Below are positions 8,939 to 18,249 of a DNA stretch of 41,570 nucleotides, in pieces. The first letter of the stretch is position 1, and each line of letters begins with the position of its first letter. The notes under the pieces were generated by a model that was not told where the DNA came from, did no database searches, and worked only from the letters and a program-made list of their open reading frames with translations. Source of the stretch: Lentisphaeria bacterium (lineage in GTDB: Bacteria; Verrucomicrobiota; Lentisphaeria; Victivallales; Victivallaceae); NCBI GenBank assembly GCA_017508555.1, contig JAFVYP010000150.1:1-41570 (forward strand). The letters run 5' to 3'. The position numbers were made by a program, and so were the translations under genes.

Positions 8939-10821
8939 TTTTCATCCCCGTTTTTCTTTTCCAGAGAGCGCAGATGGAGCATCAATATCCGCCGCAGCTC
9001 CTGAATGGCCAGGGGATTCTTCTGGGCGCTGTGGCCGGATTTGACGATCAATTCACTTTCCGCATGATCCAGATGACTGCTGGAGTAAGGCACGATACCG
9101 TCGCTTCCGCCGGGACAACCGGCCTCATTCCTGTTGCCGATGATGGAGTGATAAGGGATCGTTTGACTGATCTCAAGCATATTGAGATATCTGATCGCCA
9201 CATTATCCGGATCAAGATTGTCGATGCCCGTATTATCCAGCTTTTCCTTCCCCGTCATGGAAAGAAACACCCGGAAGGCTTTGGAGCGGCGGAATTCGAT
9301 CACTTTACGGGGCAGACGGATGCACCAGGCGCCGAAACGGCCGATCCATGTTCCGGCCATCCAGGAACCTCTGTGAGGGACGGCGATGAATACGGTCCGC
9401 TTCACAAAGGGAAGCGGCTCAAAATAAATGGCATCCCTGATAAAATTCTTTTCAGTCTCGCTGACATCCTCAAGCATTTCATCCAGCTTGTATTTACCGT
9501 TGGCCGTCACGATTTTTTCAATGGTATCTCCTGAACGGCTGATGGCAAGGCGGCTGAGCAGTCCTCCCATGGAGTGCCCCACCAGAACCATCTGATCGAA
9601 TTTCTCAGTGGAAAATCCGGCATTGATGATCCGCGCCCGTTCCTTCTTGAGTTCCGCGCGCAGAAAAGCCGCAGAATTGACGATGGGGTTGCCGCTGGAA
9701 TAGGAAAATCCATAGATCTGATAATTTTTGAGGATAACAGGATCACTGCGCAGGGTGTTGATCATCTGAAGCCACGTGCGGGTATCGGACATCAAACCGT
9801 GGACCAGAACCACGGGAATACGTTTGGGATCAAACGGTTCAAAACGGTAAAGGCCCTGCATTGCCCCCGTTTCTCCGGGACGGAGCATGTAAAAAAGAAA
9901 ATGGAACGGCGGCGGATCTTTGGCCATATAGGCCAGAGGCGTTGACAGATCCCGTTCCAGCGGGATCTCACGGTTGTCCAGAGAAATTTTATCCATATTG
10001 CGGGAATCGGCATAGATCAGACGGGCAGAAAAACGCCTTCTGCCGTCTGAGACGCGGGGGAACCCCGGAAAATCCATGACCGCCGTTGCCGGAAAAACCA
10101 TATCTCTGGCAAAAACCTCGCCCTGCTCTCCACGGCTGCGCCGGTGCGTCATTATCAACGGAACACCGATCCCGGAGCGGTGGGTCACATGCGTTAAATT
10201 GACAGGACGGTAGTCGGCGCAGAGCAGCACTTTTTCGATTTTTTCCCGCTGGATAGCCATCCGGTAATCCGGCAGGGTAAAGTGAACGGTCTGTCCCGCT
10301 GCTGCGGATAATTCATAGCCGCCGCTGTGCAGCAATTTCTTATCTGACAGGTAAGCCAGAAGCTCCGTCAGAGCCAGATTGTAGATACGAAGCATCCCCA
10401 GACGGGAGGGATTGTACGGAGAGCTGATTTTATCCAGACGAGATAAATAAGCATAGGCGTACAGAACAGCGCTCAGGTAATAACGGGAAGCCTTATCCGG
10501 ATCAGAGCGGAACTGCAATCCCAGATTGAAAGCACAGTCTGCCAGGGTCTCAATGTAGCGGTCGCGGGGCTCACTCCGGAAAAGACGCTCCAATTTTTCC
10601 AGCAACCGTTCCGATTCATTCCGGTAAAGATCGTTCAGCAGAAAATTGCCGAGAACATTCCTGCTTTCCGGCATGAGGCCTTCGTGGGCTTTTATCATAC
10701 TGCTGCTGTATTCCAGACGCTCTTCTACTGAAACCTTTTCAACGGTCACATCCCCGGAGGAGAAACAACCCGCCGAAAAAAGCACAAGGGCGCAACAGCA
10801 GACAAAGATAAAATGTTTCAT
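8935..10821 (-). CDS. Alpha/beta-hydrolase (lipase-like) lipoprotein
   Basis: A 628-residue lipoprotein: hydrophobic signal at residues 3-16, lipobox SAG|C with C19. Residues 20-200 are a helical region without a recognised family. The hydrolase fold follows, with oxyanion motif LVHGLMSDTRTW (about 338-350), nucleophile motif GHSMGG with S417, and then AVPHRGSW. The likely acid Asp is in GSDGIVPYSS and the likely His in KSGHSAQKNP near the C-terminus. This triad layout matches triacylglycerol lipase and PGAP1-like hydrolases acting on lipids. Four-base overlaps with both the permease gene upstream and the DUF4105 gene downstream indicate one translational unit. Substrate unknown. Confidence 0.85.
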   Translation of the reverse strand: MKHFIFVCCCALVLFSAGCFSSGDVTVEKVSVEERLEYSSSMIKAHEGLMPESRNVLGNFLLNDLYRNESERLLEKLERLFRSEPRDRYIETLADCAFNLGLQFRSDPDKASRYYLSAVLYAYAYLSRLDKISSPYNPSRLGMLRIYNLALTELLAYLSDKKLLHSGGYELSAAAGQTVHFTLPDYRMAIQREKIEKVLLCADYRPVNLTHVTHRSGIGVPLIMTHRRSRGEQGEVFARDMVFPATAVMDFPGFPRVSDGRRRFSARLIYADSRNMDKISLDNREIPLERDLSTPLAYMAKDPPPFHFLFYMLRPGETGAMQGLYRFEPFDPKRIPVVLVHGLMSDTRTWLQMINTLRSDPVILKNYQIYGFSYSSGNPIVNSAAFLRAELKKERARIINAGFSTEKFDQMVLVGHSMGGLLSRLAISRSGDTIEKIVTANGKYKLDEMLEDVSETEKNFIRDAIYFEPLPFVKRTVFIAVPHRGSWMAGTWIGRFGAWCIRLPRKVIEFRRSKAFRVFLSMTGKEKLDNTGIDNLDPDNVAIRYLNMLEISQTIPYHSIIGNRNEAGCPGGSDGIVPYSSSHLDHAESELIVKSGHSAQKNPLAIQELRRILMLHLRSLEKKNGDEK

Positions 10822-12647
10822 ACAGTATTCCTGTTTTCACCGCTCTGTTTTCCCCAGCAGCGGTAAATTTGAGGGACGATGAATTTGATGACAGAAGCCG
10901 CCGGCAATGCAAAAATCATACCGGCGATCCCGGCAAAAACAGCTCCCAGCAGAACAACGATGACTGTTTCAAGAGAGGTCAGTCCCAGAGACTCGCCGAT
11001 CACAGCCGGATAAAGAATGAACTGCTCAATGATCCCGCTGTATATCAGATAACAGACAAACAGCACCAGAAGCTGTGAACCGCTGAAACCTCCCAGAACA
11101 ACAGTTCCCGCCAGCGTGGCGACACAGCACAGCACCGGACCGATGTAGGGCAAAAGGATACCGCATCCGGCAATAATGCCGAATACCGGAAAATAAGGCA
11201 CTTGCAGCACAAAGAAAATACAGGAATAAACAATACTGTCGATCAGGATCAATGTTCCGTATCCCTTGACCCAGATCCGCAGACGGGCAAAGGTCCCTGT
11301 CAAAATATTTCTGGCCTCAACGATCGTGTTTTCATTGGCGCCGGGAAGCCACTTGCCATTGAAAACAGTCCGGACAAGATACTCGCTCTGCCGGGCCGTA
11401 CCGCTGTCATGGCCGCAGAATTCTGCCAGTTTTATCAGGAACAGAAGGCCGAAAAAGACGGAAAGAACCACATCACTGATGACAGATATCAGTGTTCCCA
11501 CCAATCCAGCCGTAAAATTGACCACACCTCCGGAGAAACGCAAAAGAATCCCCAGCAGCTCATTGCGGGTCTTGTCATCATCAAAATTTTCACGCAGGAT
11601 CTCTACGATTTGCCGGATACGGGGATCATTTTCCACACGTTTATTGAAACGGTTTTTCCACTCACGGAATTTTTCTGTCATCTTTTCAGACAATCCCGCC
11701 TCACGCGGGGATTCGATCGTTCCGTTGCGTTCCGTGTAAATGATTTTTTTGCCTGTGCTGTGTTTGGCAACATAGATGCCGGTCAGCGTATAAGCCCCGG
11801 CTGCAACACAGATCACGGCCGCAAGAACAAGAAAGACAGTCAGAAAAACAGCCTGTTTGATAACTTTTTTATCTCCGCTTCCCCGCTGAGCGGCATCATT
11901 GCCGCCGGAAAAGGGATTATGCCGTTTGACAAGGCGTGTCAATCTGTTCAGGGGCGCCCAGAAAAGCTCTCCTGCCCTGACCAAATAGAAAAACACCCCC
12001 TTCCGGCGGATGCTTTTTTCAAAAAACTTTTCCAGCGGCAGAAGCAGATAAGCGCCGATGAGACCGAAGATCACCGAGCGCAGCAGCGTTGCCGTCAGGA
12101 TAAAGACAGCGATCACGCCCAGGGCCGCGATCACCCCCGCCCCCGAACGGATCAGGTGTTCCTGAGCCGTTTTTTCGGCTTTGGCGGAAACGATCATCCG
12201 GTCAAAATCACTCTGCCCCACCCCGGCAGCGGCGGCGAAATCAGCAAGAAATGCCCTTTTGCCTTCCAGCACATTGGCGGCCAGGGCAAGAAGAATGAGA
12301 AAACGGATAAGTTTTTCAAGCTCTTCCCGCTCCATGCCTTCCAATGCCGTGGCAGCCTCCTCCGGCATGATAACAGAGGCCTCTTTCAGCATTTTGATCC
12401 GCCGGGAGGCCTCATCGGCTCCCCGCTTGGCCTCGATCAGCCGCCGGAGTATCTCGATCCGCGGAGCGGGAACGCTCCCCTCCTCGTTCAAAAGGGTGTG
12501 GATCAATCCCAGAACGGTCCGCACCCATTGTTCTTCCCGGTTGTCGGCGGCAAACAGCCCCGCCAGCACCTCATAGGAGTGGCGCAGCGGACTTTTCACA
12601 AGTTTTGTCTTGAAAAGTGAACCGGTCAACCGGGAAAATTTCACCAT
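10818..12647 (-). CDS. AI-2E (PerM) family permease with TerB-like N-terminal domain
   Basis: A 609-residue membrane protein. Residues 1-160 are helical and soluble; EVLAGLFAADNREEQW and FLADFAAAAGVGQSDFDRM resemble the TerB tellurite-resistance fold. The rest is an AI-2E/PerM-family permease, with helices from about residue 165 and the family's C-terminal region including PYIGPVL, LYPAVIGESLGL and AGMIFALPAASVIK. The large soluble stretch before the C-terminal helices matches the family layout. Substrates in this family vary and are mostly unproven (AI-2 export, Na+/H+ antiport), so none is assigned. The usual length is 340-400 residues; the N-terminal domain explains the excess. It starts four bases after purM and overlaps the lipase-like gene. 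Confidence 0.88.
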   Translation of the reverse strand: MVKFSRLTGSLFKTKLVKSPLRHSYEVLAGLFAADNREEQWVRTVLGLIHTLLNEEGSVPAPRIEILRRLIEAKRGADEASRRIKMLKEASVIMPEEAATALEGMEREELEKLIRFLILLALAANVLEGKRAFLADFAAAAGVGQSDFDRMIVSAKAEKTAQEHLIRSGAGVIAALGVIAVFILTATLLRSVIFGLIGAYLLLPLEKFFEKSIRRKGVFFYLVRAGELFWAPLNRLTRLVKRHNPFSGGNDAAQRGSGDKKVIKQAVFLTVFLVLAAVICVAAGAYTLTGIYVAKHSTGKKIIYTERNGTIESPREAGLSEKMTEKFREWKNRFNKRVENDPRIRQIVEILRENFDDDKTRNELLGILLRFSGGVVNFTAGLVGTLISVISDVVLSVFFGLLFLIKLAEFCGHDSGTARQSEYLVRTVFNGKWLPGANENTIVEARNILTGTFARLRIWVKGYGTLILIDSIVYSCIFFVLQVPYFPVFGIIAGCGILLPYIGPVLCCVATLAGTVVLGGFSGSQLLVLFVCYLIYSGIIEQFILYPAVIGESLGLTSLETVIVVLLGAVFAGIAGMIFALPAASVIKFIVPQIYRCWGKQSGENRNTV

Positions 12648-12651
12648 TTTC

Positions 12652-13695
12652 TCAAAGGACCTCGACTTTGCGCGTACCGGGAACGACCTCTCCGATCACA
12701 TCGCATTTGTATCCGGCCTGACGGATGATCTCCATGGCCTTTTCTTTGGTGTTTTCGGGAACAAACCAGACCATGCCGATACCCATGTTGAACACACGGT
12801 AGGCTTCGGATTTTTCCACCTTGCCCATCTCGCACATCAGTTTGAAAATGGGCAGAACGGGCATGGCATCGCTACGGAAGATCACATCCACGTTCTCCGG
12901 CAGGATACGGGGCACGTTGTCATAAAGTCCGCCGCCGGTGATATGGGCGATACCATCCAGCGCGATCTGCTGCTGCATGGCTTCGCGGATGGCAGGATAA
13001 TAGCAGACATGAGGATGCAGAAGCGCTTCTCCCACAGTCTCACCCAATTCATCCAGATAAGTGTGGACAGTCAGCTTTCCATCTCCGAAAAGGATCTTGC
13101 GGGCAAGACTGAATCCGTTGGTGTGAGGACCGTTGGAGGCAATACCGATGGCAACATGTCCGGGAGCGATCTTCGTGCCGTCGATGATCCGGGAGCGTTC
13201 CACAACACCGGTAATCACACCGACCAGGTCGAAATCGTTGCCGTACATACCGGGCATTTCAGCCGTCTCACCGCCTAGGACCGCGCAGTTGGCTTCGCGG
13301 CAGGCCTTGGCAATACCGCTCAAAACCTGTTCGTAAAGAGGACTGCGCAGTTTGCCGATGCCGATGTAATCCAGAAAATAGATCGGCTCAGCGCCCTGCA
13401 CGGAAATATCATTGATACAGTGATTGACGATATCGCAGCCGACGGTGTCATATTTTTCCATCATCATGGCGATCATCAGCTTGGTTCCCACACCGTCGAT
13501 GCTGGAAACAAGAACAGGGTCCTGATAATTGGCAAACTTGGCGGAAAACAGTCCGCCGAATCCGCCGATGGGAGAAAGCATCTCAGGACGGCGGGTGGAG
13601 GCCAGATCTTTTTTGGCACGGGAAAGCAGTTCGGTCGCCAGGTCTATATCCACACCGGCAGCCTTGTAAAGATCACTTTTGACTTCTTTGGACAT
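12652..13695 (-). CDS. purM: Phosphoribosylformylglycinamidine cyclo-ligase
   Basis: AIR synthetase, fifth step of de novo purine synthesis: ATP-dependent closure of FGAM to AIR. The 347-residue length is standard. Diagnostic blocks include GGFGGLF, DGVGTKL, HCINDISVQGAEPIYFLDY, GGETAEMPG and HITGGGLYDNVPR. It lies 16 bases after uxaC and four bases before the permease gene, and purB is two genes upstream. Two purine genes therefore sit in one run with a glucuronate gene between them. Confidence 0.97.
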   Translation of the reverse strand: MSKEVKSDLYKAAGVDIDLATELLSRAKKDLASTRRPEMLSPIGGFGGLFSAKFANYQDPVLVSSIDGVGTKLMIAMMMEKYDTVGCDIVNHCINDISVQGAEPIYFLDYIGIGKLRSPLYEQVLSGIAKACREANCAVLGGETAEMPGMYGNDFDLVGVITGVVERSRIIDGTKIAPGHVAIGIASNGPHTNGFSLARKILFGDGKLTVHTYLDELGETVGEALLHPHVCYYPAIREAMQQQIALDGIAHITGGGLYDNVPRILPENVDVIFRSDAMPVLPIFKLMCEMGKVEKSEAYRVFNMGIGMVWFVPENTKEKAMEIIRQAGYKCDVIGEVVPGTRKVEVL

Positions 13696-13711
13696 TTTTT
13701 ACCTCGTTTTA

Positions 13712-15082
13712 TTACAGATTCCAGAATTTTTTCGTGCCGCTGTAAGCCATGCGGGATGCAAGATCCATGGTGATCTCGACCGGCATCTGACCGCGCTCGG
13801 TCATATCGCCCAGCACATCGGAAAGCACACGGCGGAACATCTCGAAACGGGAACCGTAGCTCAGCAGCTTGCGGGAGTCGGAAACCATTCCGGCAAAGTT
13901 GCTCAAAACATCGGTAGAACCGATGTATTCCAGCTGACGGCGCATGCCGATGGGCGTATCGTTCAGCCACCAGGCGGAACCCAGAACGACCTTTTCACCG
14001 AAGGCACGGGCGATGGTGGCAAGCGTAGCCTGATGTCCGGCCTCAAGGCAGTACAGCACGACCTTCAAACGGTTGTCAAAGCGGTTGAGGAAGGTGACCA
14101 GCGCAGGCAGATAATCCTGATAGTGGTTGCTCACGTCACCGCCCACATCGGGTCCGAGGCTGTCGAAAAGTTTGGTGCGCACGTCGCGGACAGCGCCCAG
14201 ATGCAGCTGAGTGACCCAGTCGGTCTTGCTGTTGAGTTCGCCCACTTCCACCATGAAAACGCCCATGAAGATATCGCACTCTTCGCAGGTCAGTTTTTCT
14301 CCGGCCATCGCTTTTTTGAAAACGGCGTCAGCATCGGCAAAGTCATAATCGGCACGGACAGGCAGCTCGATACCGTGGTCGCTGGCACGGCAGCCGCGTT
14401 CGGCAAAGTAATCATGGCTGCGCTTGAGCACGTCAAAAAGATCAGCAAGACTGTTGAGCTTCACGCCGAAACGCTCCTCGACCTGTCCCATGTAGGCCCG
14501 CCAGCCGTTGGCAAAGATCTTCATGGCCTTGTCAGGACGCCAGGTGGGACGGATCATGGTCTTGCCGAAGGCGGCATTGGCGCGGTCATGGTCCTCCAGT
14601 TTGTCGATGAGGTCATCTGTGGAACACATCACCTCCACATTGAGGGGACCGGTCAGCAGAGCCTGGGGACGGTACGCATCGGTCGCCAGCCTGGCATTGA
14701 CCGCATTGTAGATTTTTTCGCCGTTGGCTTCGTTGATCAGATCATCGATTCCGAAATAACGTTTGAGATCCAGGTGGACCCACTCATAGACGGGATTGCC
14801 CGCAACTTCGGGAAAAACCTTCGCCATGGAAAGGAATTTTTCACGGTTGCTTGCTTTTCCGGTGATGAGTTCTTCCGGAACGCCGCGTTTACGGAGCATT
14901 TCCCAGACATAGTGGTCTGTGGCGGCGAAGAGCTGCCAGGCATCGCCGTAGCAGTTGTTATCCGCGATCTCTTTCACATTGGCGTGGTTGTGGGGGTCGA
15001 TAACAGGAAGCGACTTGATGCTCTCAAAGATCTCAAGTCCGGTCTGATTTTTGATCAGGTAGTTTTTTCCGAGGAAAGACAT
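13712..15082 (-). CDS. uxaC: Glucuronate isomerase
   Basis: Interconverts D-glucuronate with D-fructuronate, and D-galacturonate with D-tagaturonate, in hexuronate catabolism. The amidohydrolase-like metal motif D29-P-H31-N-H33 is near the N-terminus, and GSAWWLNDTPIGM and FAGMVSDSRKLLSYGSR near the C-terminus match the family. The start chosen is the ATG at 15082, giving 456 residues, because GGAG lies 11 bases before it. An ATG 12 codons upstream lies 33 bases after the purB stop and has no ribosome-binding site. Only uxaC of the hexuronate pathway is in the window; the DUF4838 protein far downstream belongs to an alpha-glucuronidase-like group, so a link is possible but unproven. Confidence 0.95.
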   Translation of the reverse strand: MSFLGKNYLIKNQTGLEIFESIKSLPVIDPHNHANVKEIADNNCYGDAWQLFAATDHYVWEMLRKRGVPEELITGKASNREKFLSMAKVFPEVAGNPVYEWVHLDLKRYFGIDDLINEANGEKIYNAVNARLATDAYRPQALLTGPLNVEVMCSTDDLIDKLEDHDRANAAFGKTMIRPTWRPDKAMKIFANGWRAYMGQVEERFGVKLNSLADLFDVLKRSHDYFAERGCRASDHGIELPVRADYDFADADAVFKKAMAGEKLTCEECDIFMGVFMVEVGELNSKTDWVTQLHLGAVRDVRTKLFDSLGPDVGGDVSNHYQDYLPALVTFLNRFDNRLKVVLYCLEAGHQATLATIARAFGEKVVLGSAWWLNDTPIGMRRQLEYIGSTDVLSNFAGMVSDSRKLLSYGSRFEMFRRVLSDVLGDMTERGQMPVEITMDLASRMAYSGTKKFWNL

Positions 15083-15114
15083 TTTTACATATTCTCCGAA
15101 TTGAGTTGAACATT

Positions 15115-16557
15115 TCAAACATTCAGCGCGGCGCAGTCGGCGTCAGCGGCCAGCTCAGAAGCCCGTTCCGCCAGAAGGGGACGGACAACATCCGTCAGGT
15201 AATCCGTCACCTGCTGCGGCGCCCGGCCCACAAAAGCCCGGGGATTGATGAGAGAATCGAACTCCCCGCGGATGGAGGCGAAACCGGGATCGTTTTTGAT
15301 CCGTTCCAGCAGATCGTTTTCAAGTCCCTCCTCCTTGACCCGACGTCCGGCGGCCATGGAGTGATTGCGGATGACTTCATGCAGTTCCTGACGGTTGCCG
15401 CCCTTTTTCACAGCGGCCATCAGCAGGTTTTCTGTTGCCATGAAGGGCAGCTCCGCCGCCACATGCTTTTCGATGACTTTGGGCCAGACCTGCAAACCGG
15501 AGGTCACATCCAGCAGAATGGAAAGGATCACATCACAGGCAAGGAATCCCTCCGGCAGGACAAGACGGCGGTTGGCGGAGTCGTCAAGAGTCCGTTCAAA
15601 CCACTGGGTCGAAGCCGTATAGGCGGCATTGCCGGGCAGGTTCATCACATAACGGGCCAGAGAGCAGACACGCTCACTGCGCATGGGATTGCGCTTGTAA
15701 GCCATGGCACTGGAACCCACCTGCTTGGCGCCGAAGGGCTCCTCCACCTCTTTCATATTGGCCAGAATACGGATATCCGTTGCCATTTTGGCCGCGGACT
15801 GGGCGATACCGGAAAGAATGGAAAGAACAAAATAGTCGATTTTACGGCTGTAAGTCTGTCCGGAAAGGTCGATCACGTTGTCAAATCCCATCTCTGCTGC
15901 CACGCGCTTTTCAAGTTCACGGCATTTGGCATGATCTCCGTCAAAAAGTTCAAGAAAACTTGCCTGGGTCCCGGTGGTTCCTTTGACACTGCGGAAGGGC
16001 AGTTCAGCGATCTCGCGGTCCAGACGTTCAAAGTCCAGCATGAAATCCTGAAGATAAAGGGCAAAGCGTTTGCCAAGGGTGGTCAGCTGAGCGGGCTGAA
16101 GATGGGTGAAGCCCAGCATGGGGACCTCTTTCTGCGCATCGCAGAAATCAGCGATCTGGGAAATGAGACGCAGGAGTTTGCCCCGCAGAAGTTTCATGGC
16201 TTCGCGGGTCTGGATAAGTTCCGTATTGTCCGTGACAAAACAACTGGTGGCGCCCAGGTGGATGATGGGAGCCGCCTCAGGAGCCAGCTCCGCCAGTGCG
16301 CGGATATGGCTCATCACATCGTGACGCAAGCCCTTTTCGATCTCGGCAACGCGCTCGAAGTCGATGTCCTGCTGATGGGCAGCCAGCTCGGCGATTTGGG
16401 CGTCGGTAATGGGCAATCCCAGCTCCTTTTCACAGCGGGCAAGAGTCAGCCAGAGCTTGCGCCAGGTGGAGTGTTTGTACTGCGGGGACCAGACGTAACT
16501 CATGGAGCGGCCCGCGTAGCGGTCGGTCAACGGATTGCAATAACTTGTCGTATTCAC
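15115..16557 (-). CDS. purB: Adenylosuccinate lyase (GTG start)
   Basis: Fumarase/aspartase-superfamily enzyme that splits SAICAR and adenylosuccinate, releasing fumarate, in purine synthesis. The signature SSAMAYKRNPMRSE resembles the eukaryotic-type ADSL signature, and the N-terminal NPLTDRYAGRSMSYVWS also recalls that type. The reading frame stays open far upstream, but the start is read as GTG at 16557 (480 residues): AGGA lies nine bases before it, and conserved sequence begins only a few residues after it. The upstream in-frame ATGs would add 79 unrelated residues running through the intergenic promoter region. It is the first gene of the long minus-strand run. Confidence 0.95.
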   Translation of the reverse strand: MNTTSYCNPLTDRYAGRSMSYVWSPQYKHSTWRKLWLTLARCEKELGLPITDAQIAELAAHQQDIDFERVAEIEKGLRHDVMSHIRALAELAPEAAPIIHLGATSCFVTDNTELIQTREAMKLLRGKLLRLISQIADFCDAQKEVPMLGFTHLQPAQLTTLGKRFALYLQDFMLDFERLDREIAELPFRSVKGTTGTQASFLELFDGDHAKCRELEKRVAAEMGFDNVIDLSGQTYSRKIDYFVLSILSGIAQSAAKMATDIRILANMKEVEEPFGAKQVGSSAMAYKRNPMRSERVCSLARYVMNLPGNAAYTASTQWFERTLDDSANRRLVLPEGFLACDVILSILLDVTSGLQVWPKVIEKHVAAELPFMATENLLMAAVKKGGNRQELHEVIRNHSMAAGRRVKEEGLENDLLERIKNDPGFASIRGEFDSLINPRAFVGRAPQQVTDYLTDVVRPLLAERASELAADADCAALNV

Positions 16558-16612
16558 TGTTCTCTTTCCTGATATTTTTCCATTTTCGCATGAAACTTTC
16601 CCGTTCCCGGGA

Positions 16613-16640
16613 TTGTCTTTTACAAAAACAGGGTTATAAT
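16613..16640 (+). promoter_or_regulatory. Sigma-70-type promoter for the VOC gene
   Basis: TTGTCT (16613-16618) and TATAAT (16635-16640) are separated by 16 bases in an AT-rich part of the 178-base gap between purB and the VOC gene. I could not find an equally convincing promoter for purB on the other strand. Confidence 0.55.
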
Positions 16641-16735
16641 ATATAAAAACACAACATGAATATAAGATACAACCGCAGAGAGAATAAATCAACCTGTGTT
16701 GCATCAAAGATTTGAAATTAACTTGAGGAAGCCCC

Positions 16736-17092
16736 ATGAAACCTGACGGATTCGGAGTCATCATCAAAGTCACAGACCTTGATCTGTGCCGCACTTTTTA
16801 CAGGGATGTGCTGAATTTTGGCACCCCCTGCATCGACAGTTCTTTTCTTGTCCAGTTTCAGCTGACGGAGGGATTTTCTGTCACGCTGCTCAAAACCCAG
16901 GCCCCCTTTCTGGAGCATGCCAGCTCGGCCATGTTCTGGTGCTTTTCCTGCGCCGACACGGAAAAACTCTCTGAAAAACTCTGCTGCTCAGGATACCCTG
17001 CCCTTCTGGAAACAACAGAGTTCGGCAGTGCGGAATATTTAAGAGGCAGAGACCCCGAAAACAACATCTTTTACGTCAAACGTATGCTGTGA
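16736..17092 (+). CDS. VOC-superfamily (glyoxalase/bleomycin-resistance fold) protein
   Basis: A 118-residue single-module protein with the paired beta-alpha-beta-beta-beta layout of the vicinal oxygen chelate superfamily. It opens with GVIIKVTDLDLCRTFYRDVLNF and ends with YLRGRDPENNIFYVK, where the DPxxN segment is the usual C-terminal strand motif. Such proteins include glyoxalases, dioxygenases and resistance proteins; the metal ligands cannot be assigned here and no substrate is claimed. The start has GAGGA six bases upstream. The 3' end overlaps the convergent CDF gene by 17 bases, and no terminator is visible. Confidence 0.8.
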   Translation: MKPDGFGVIIKVTDLDLCRTFYRDVLNFGTPCIDSSFLVQFQLTEGFSVTLLKTQAPFLEHASSAMFWCFSCADTEKLSEKLCCSGYPALLETTEFGSAEYLRGRDPENNIFYVKRML

Positions 17093-18248
17093 CAAAACTG
17101 ATATCCAGACGGAGAGCCTTTTCATCCTGCGGAAGATTTTCCCGGATCTTCTGAATGATCTCCTGTTTCCGGATCAGGTCAGAACGGTTGACCAGCAAAT
17201 GGAAGCTGATATCCGGAACAGCATCCTCTCCGCAGAAATAACGGAAATCGTAGATCTTGAAACGCTCGTCCAAAGCAGAGGCAGCGTTTTCCAGCTGTCT
17301 GCGCCAGAAAAGCGCTGCAGGATCGTCCACCGTAAAGGGGTCGCAGTGCAGAACCAGACGCACCGGCATATTTTTTGCGATCTCAACTTCGGCATTTTCA
17401 AGGATATCGTGCATTTCCACAAGCGTTCCCTTGCAGTCCACCTCCGCATGGGCCGTGGCAAAGTAAAGCTCCGGACCGTAGTTGTGGATGATGCAGTCGT
17501 GGACACCCCGGATACCGGAACAGGAGATCAAACGCGCAACCAGTTCCTCCACCATCTCCTTTTTTGGACGGGTCCCGATCAGCGGATCGGCGATCTCTTT
17601 CAAAACCTTTCCGCCAGAAACGATCACCAGCACAGCCACCACGCTTCCGGCAACGCCGTCCACGGGAAAGGGCGTATAGCGGCCGATAAACATGGAAACA
17701 AGCACCAGCAGCGTCACGCCGCAGTCGCTCAAGCTGTCAATACCCGCCGCCCGGAGCGCAGGGGCATCTGTCTTTTTGCCCGCCATGAAAAAAAATCCGC
17801 CCAGCCAGAGCTTGCAGACAATGGCCGCGGCAAGCAGCAGGAGCGTCAGCGGATCAGCCTCAACACTCCCCGGAGAAAAGATCCGGACAACGGATTCTTT
17901 GAGAAAACTCAATCCCGTTGCGATGATGATGACAGAAACAATGATCCCGGCAATATACTCCACCCGGCCGTGACCAAAAGGATGTTCCTCATCCGCAGGC
18001 TTTCCCGCCAGTTTGAACCCGATAACAGTCACCAGAGAAGAGGCCGCATCGGCAAGATTGTTCACCGCATCGGCAGCAACAGCCACACTTCCGGAAAGGA
18101 CCGCGACTGTGAATTTGACGCCCGCAAGCAAGGCATTGACAATAACGCCCGTTATACCCGAAAACACACAGCAGGAACGCCGCAGATCCCGGGTCCTGTT
18201 TTTATTGAGCGCAAGATAAATTTGCAGAGGAAAATCGAAGATAAACAA
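17076..18248 (-). CDS. Cation diffusion facilitator (CDF) metal transporter
   Basis: Proton-driven divalent metal exporter (Zn, Co, Fe, Mn or Cd) of the cytoplasmic membrane. ADAVNNLADAASSL and HPFGHGRVEYIAG carry the Asp and His residues of the CDF metal sites, six hydrophobic helices lie in the first half, and a cytoplasmic C-terminal domain follows. A TTG start at 18248 (390 residues) is preferred: AAGGAG lies seven bases before it and it begins one base after the DUF2062 stop, suggesting re-initiation. The alternative ATG at 18284 adds 12 residues but has no ribosome-binding site. The metal cannot be predicted from sequence alone. Confidence 0.92.
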   Translation of the reverse strand: MFIFDFPLQIYLALNKNRTRDLRRSCCVFSGITGVIVNALLAGVKFTVAVLSGSVAVAADAVNNLADAASSLVTVIGFKLAGKPADEEHPFGHGRVEYIAGIIVSVIIIATGLSFLKESVVRIFSPGSVEADPLTLLLLAAAIVCKLWLGGFFFMAGKKTDAPALRAAGIDSLSDCGVTLLVLVSMFIGRYTPFPVDGVAGSVVAVLVIVSGGKVLKEIADPLIGTRPKKEMVEELVARLISCSGIRGVHDCIIHNYGPELYFATAHAEVDCKGTLVEMHDILENAEVEIAKNMPVRLVLHCDPFTVDDPAALFWRRQLENAASALDERFKIYDFRYFCGEDAVPDISFHLLVNRSDLIRKQEIIQKIRENLPQDEKALRLDISFVTAYV

Positions 18249-18249
18249 T

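Noticed and set aside
11202-12620. A 472-codon plus-strand frame opposite the AI-2E-family gene
   Set aside because: No domain is recognisable, and the minus strand encodes a standard permease in a tight operon.
16558-16794. Upstream extension of purB by 79 codons to an ATG
   Set aside because: The extension crosses the promoter of the divergent VOC gene and shows no conserved sequence; a GTG with a good ribosome-binding site explains the start.
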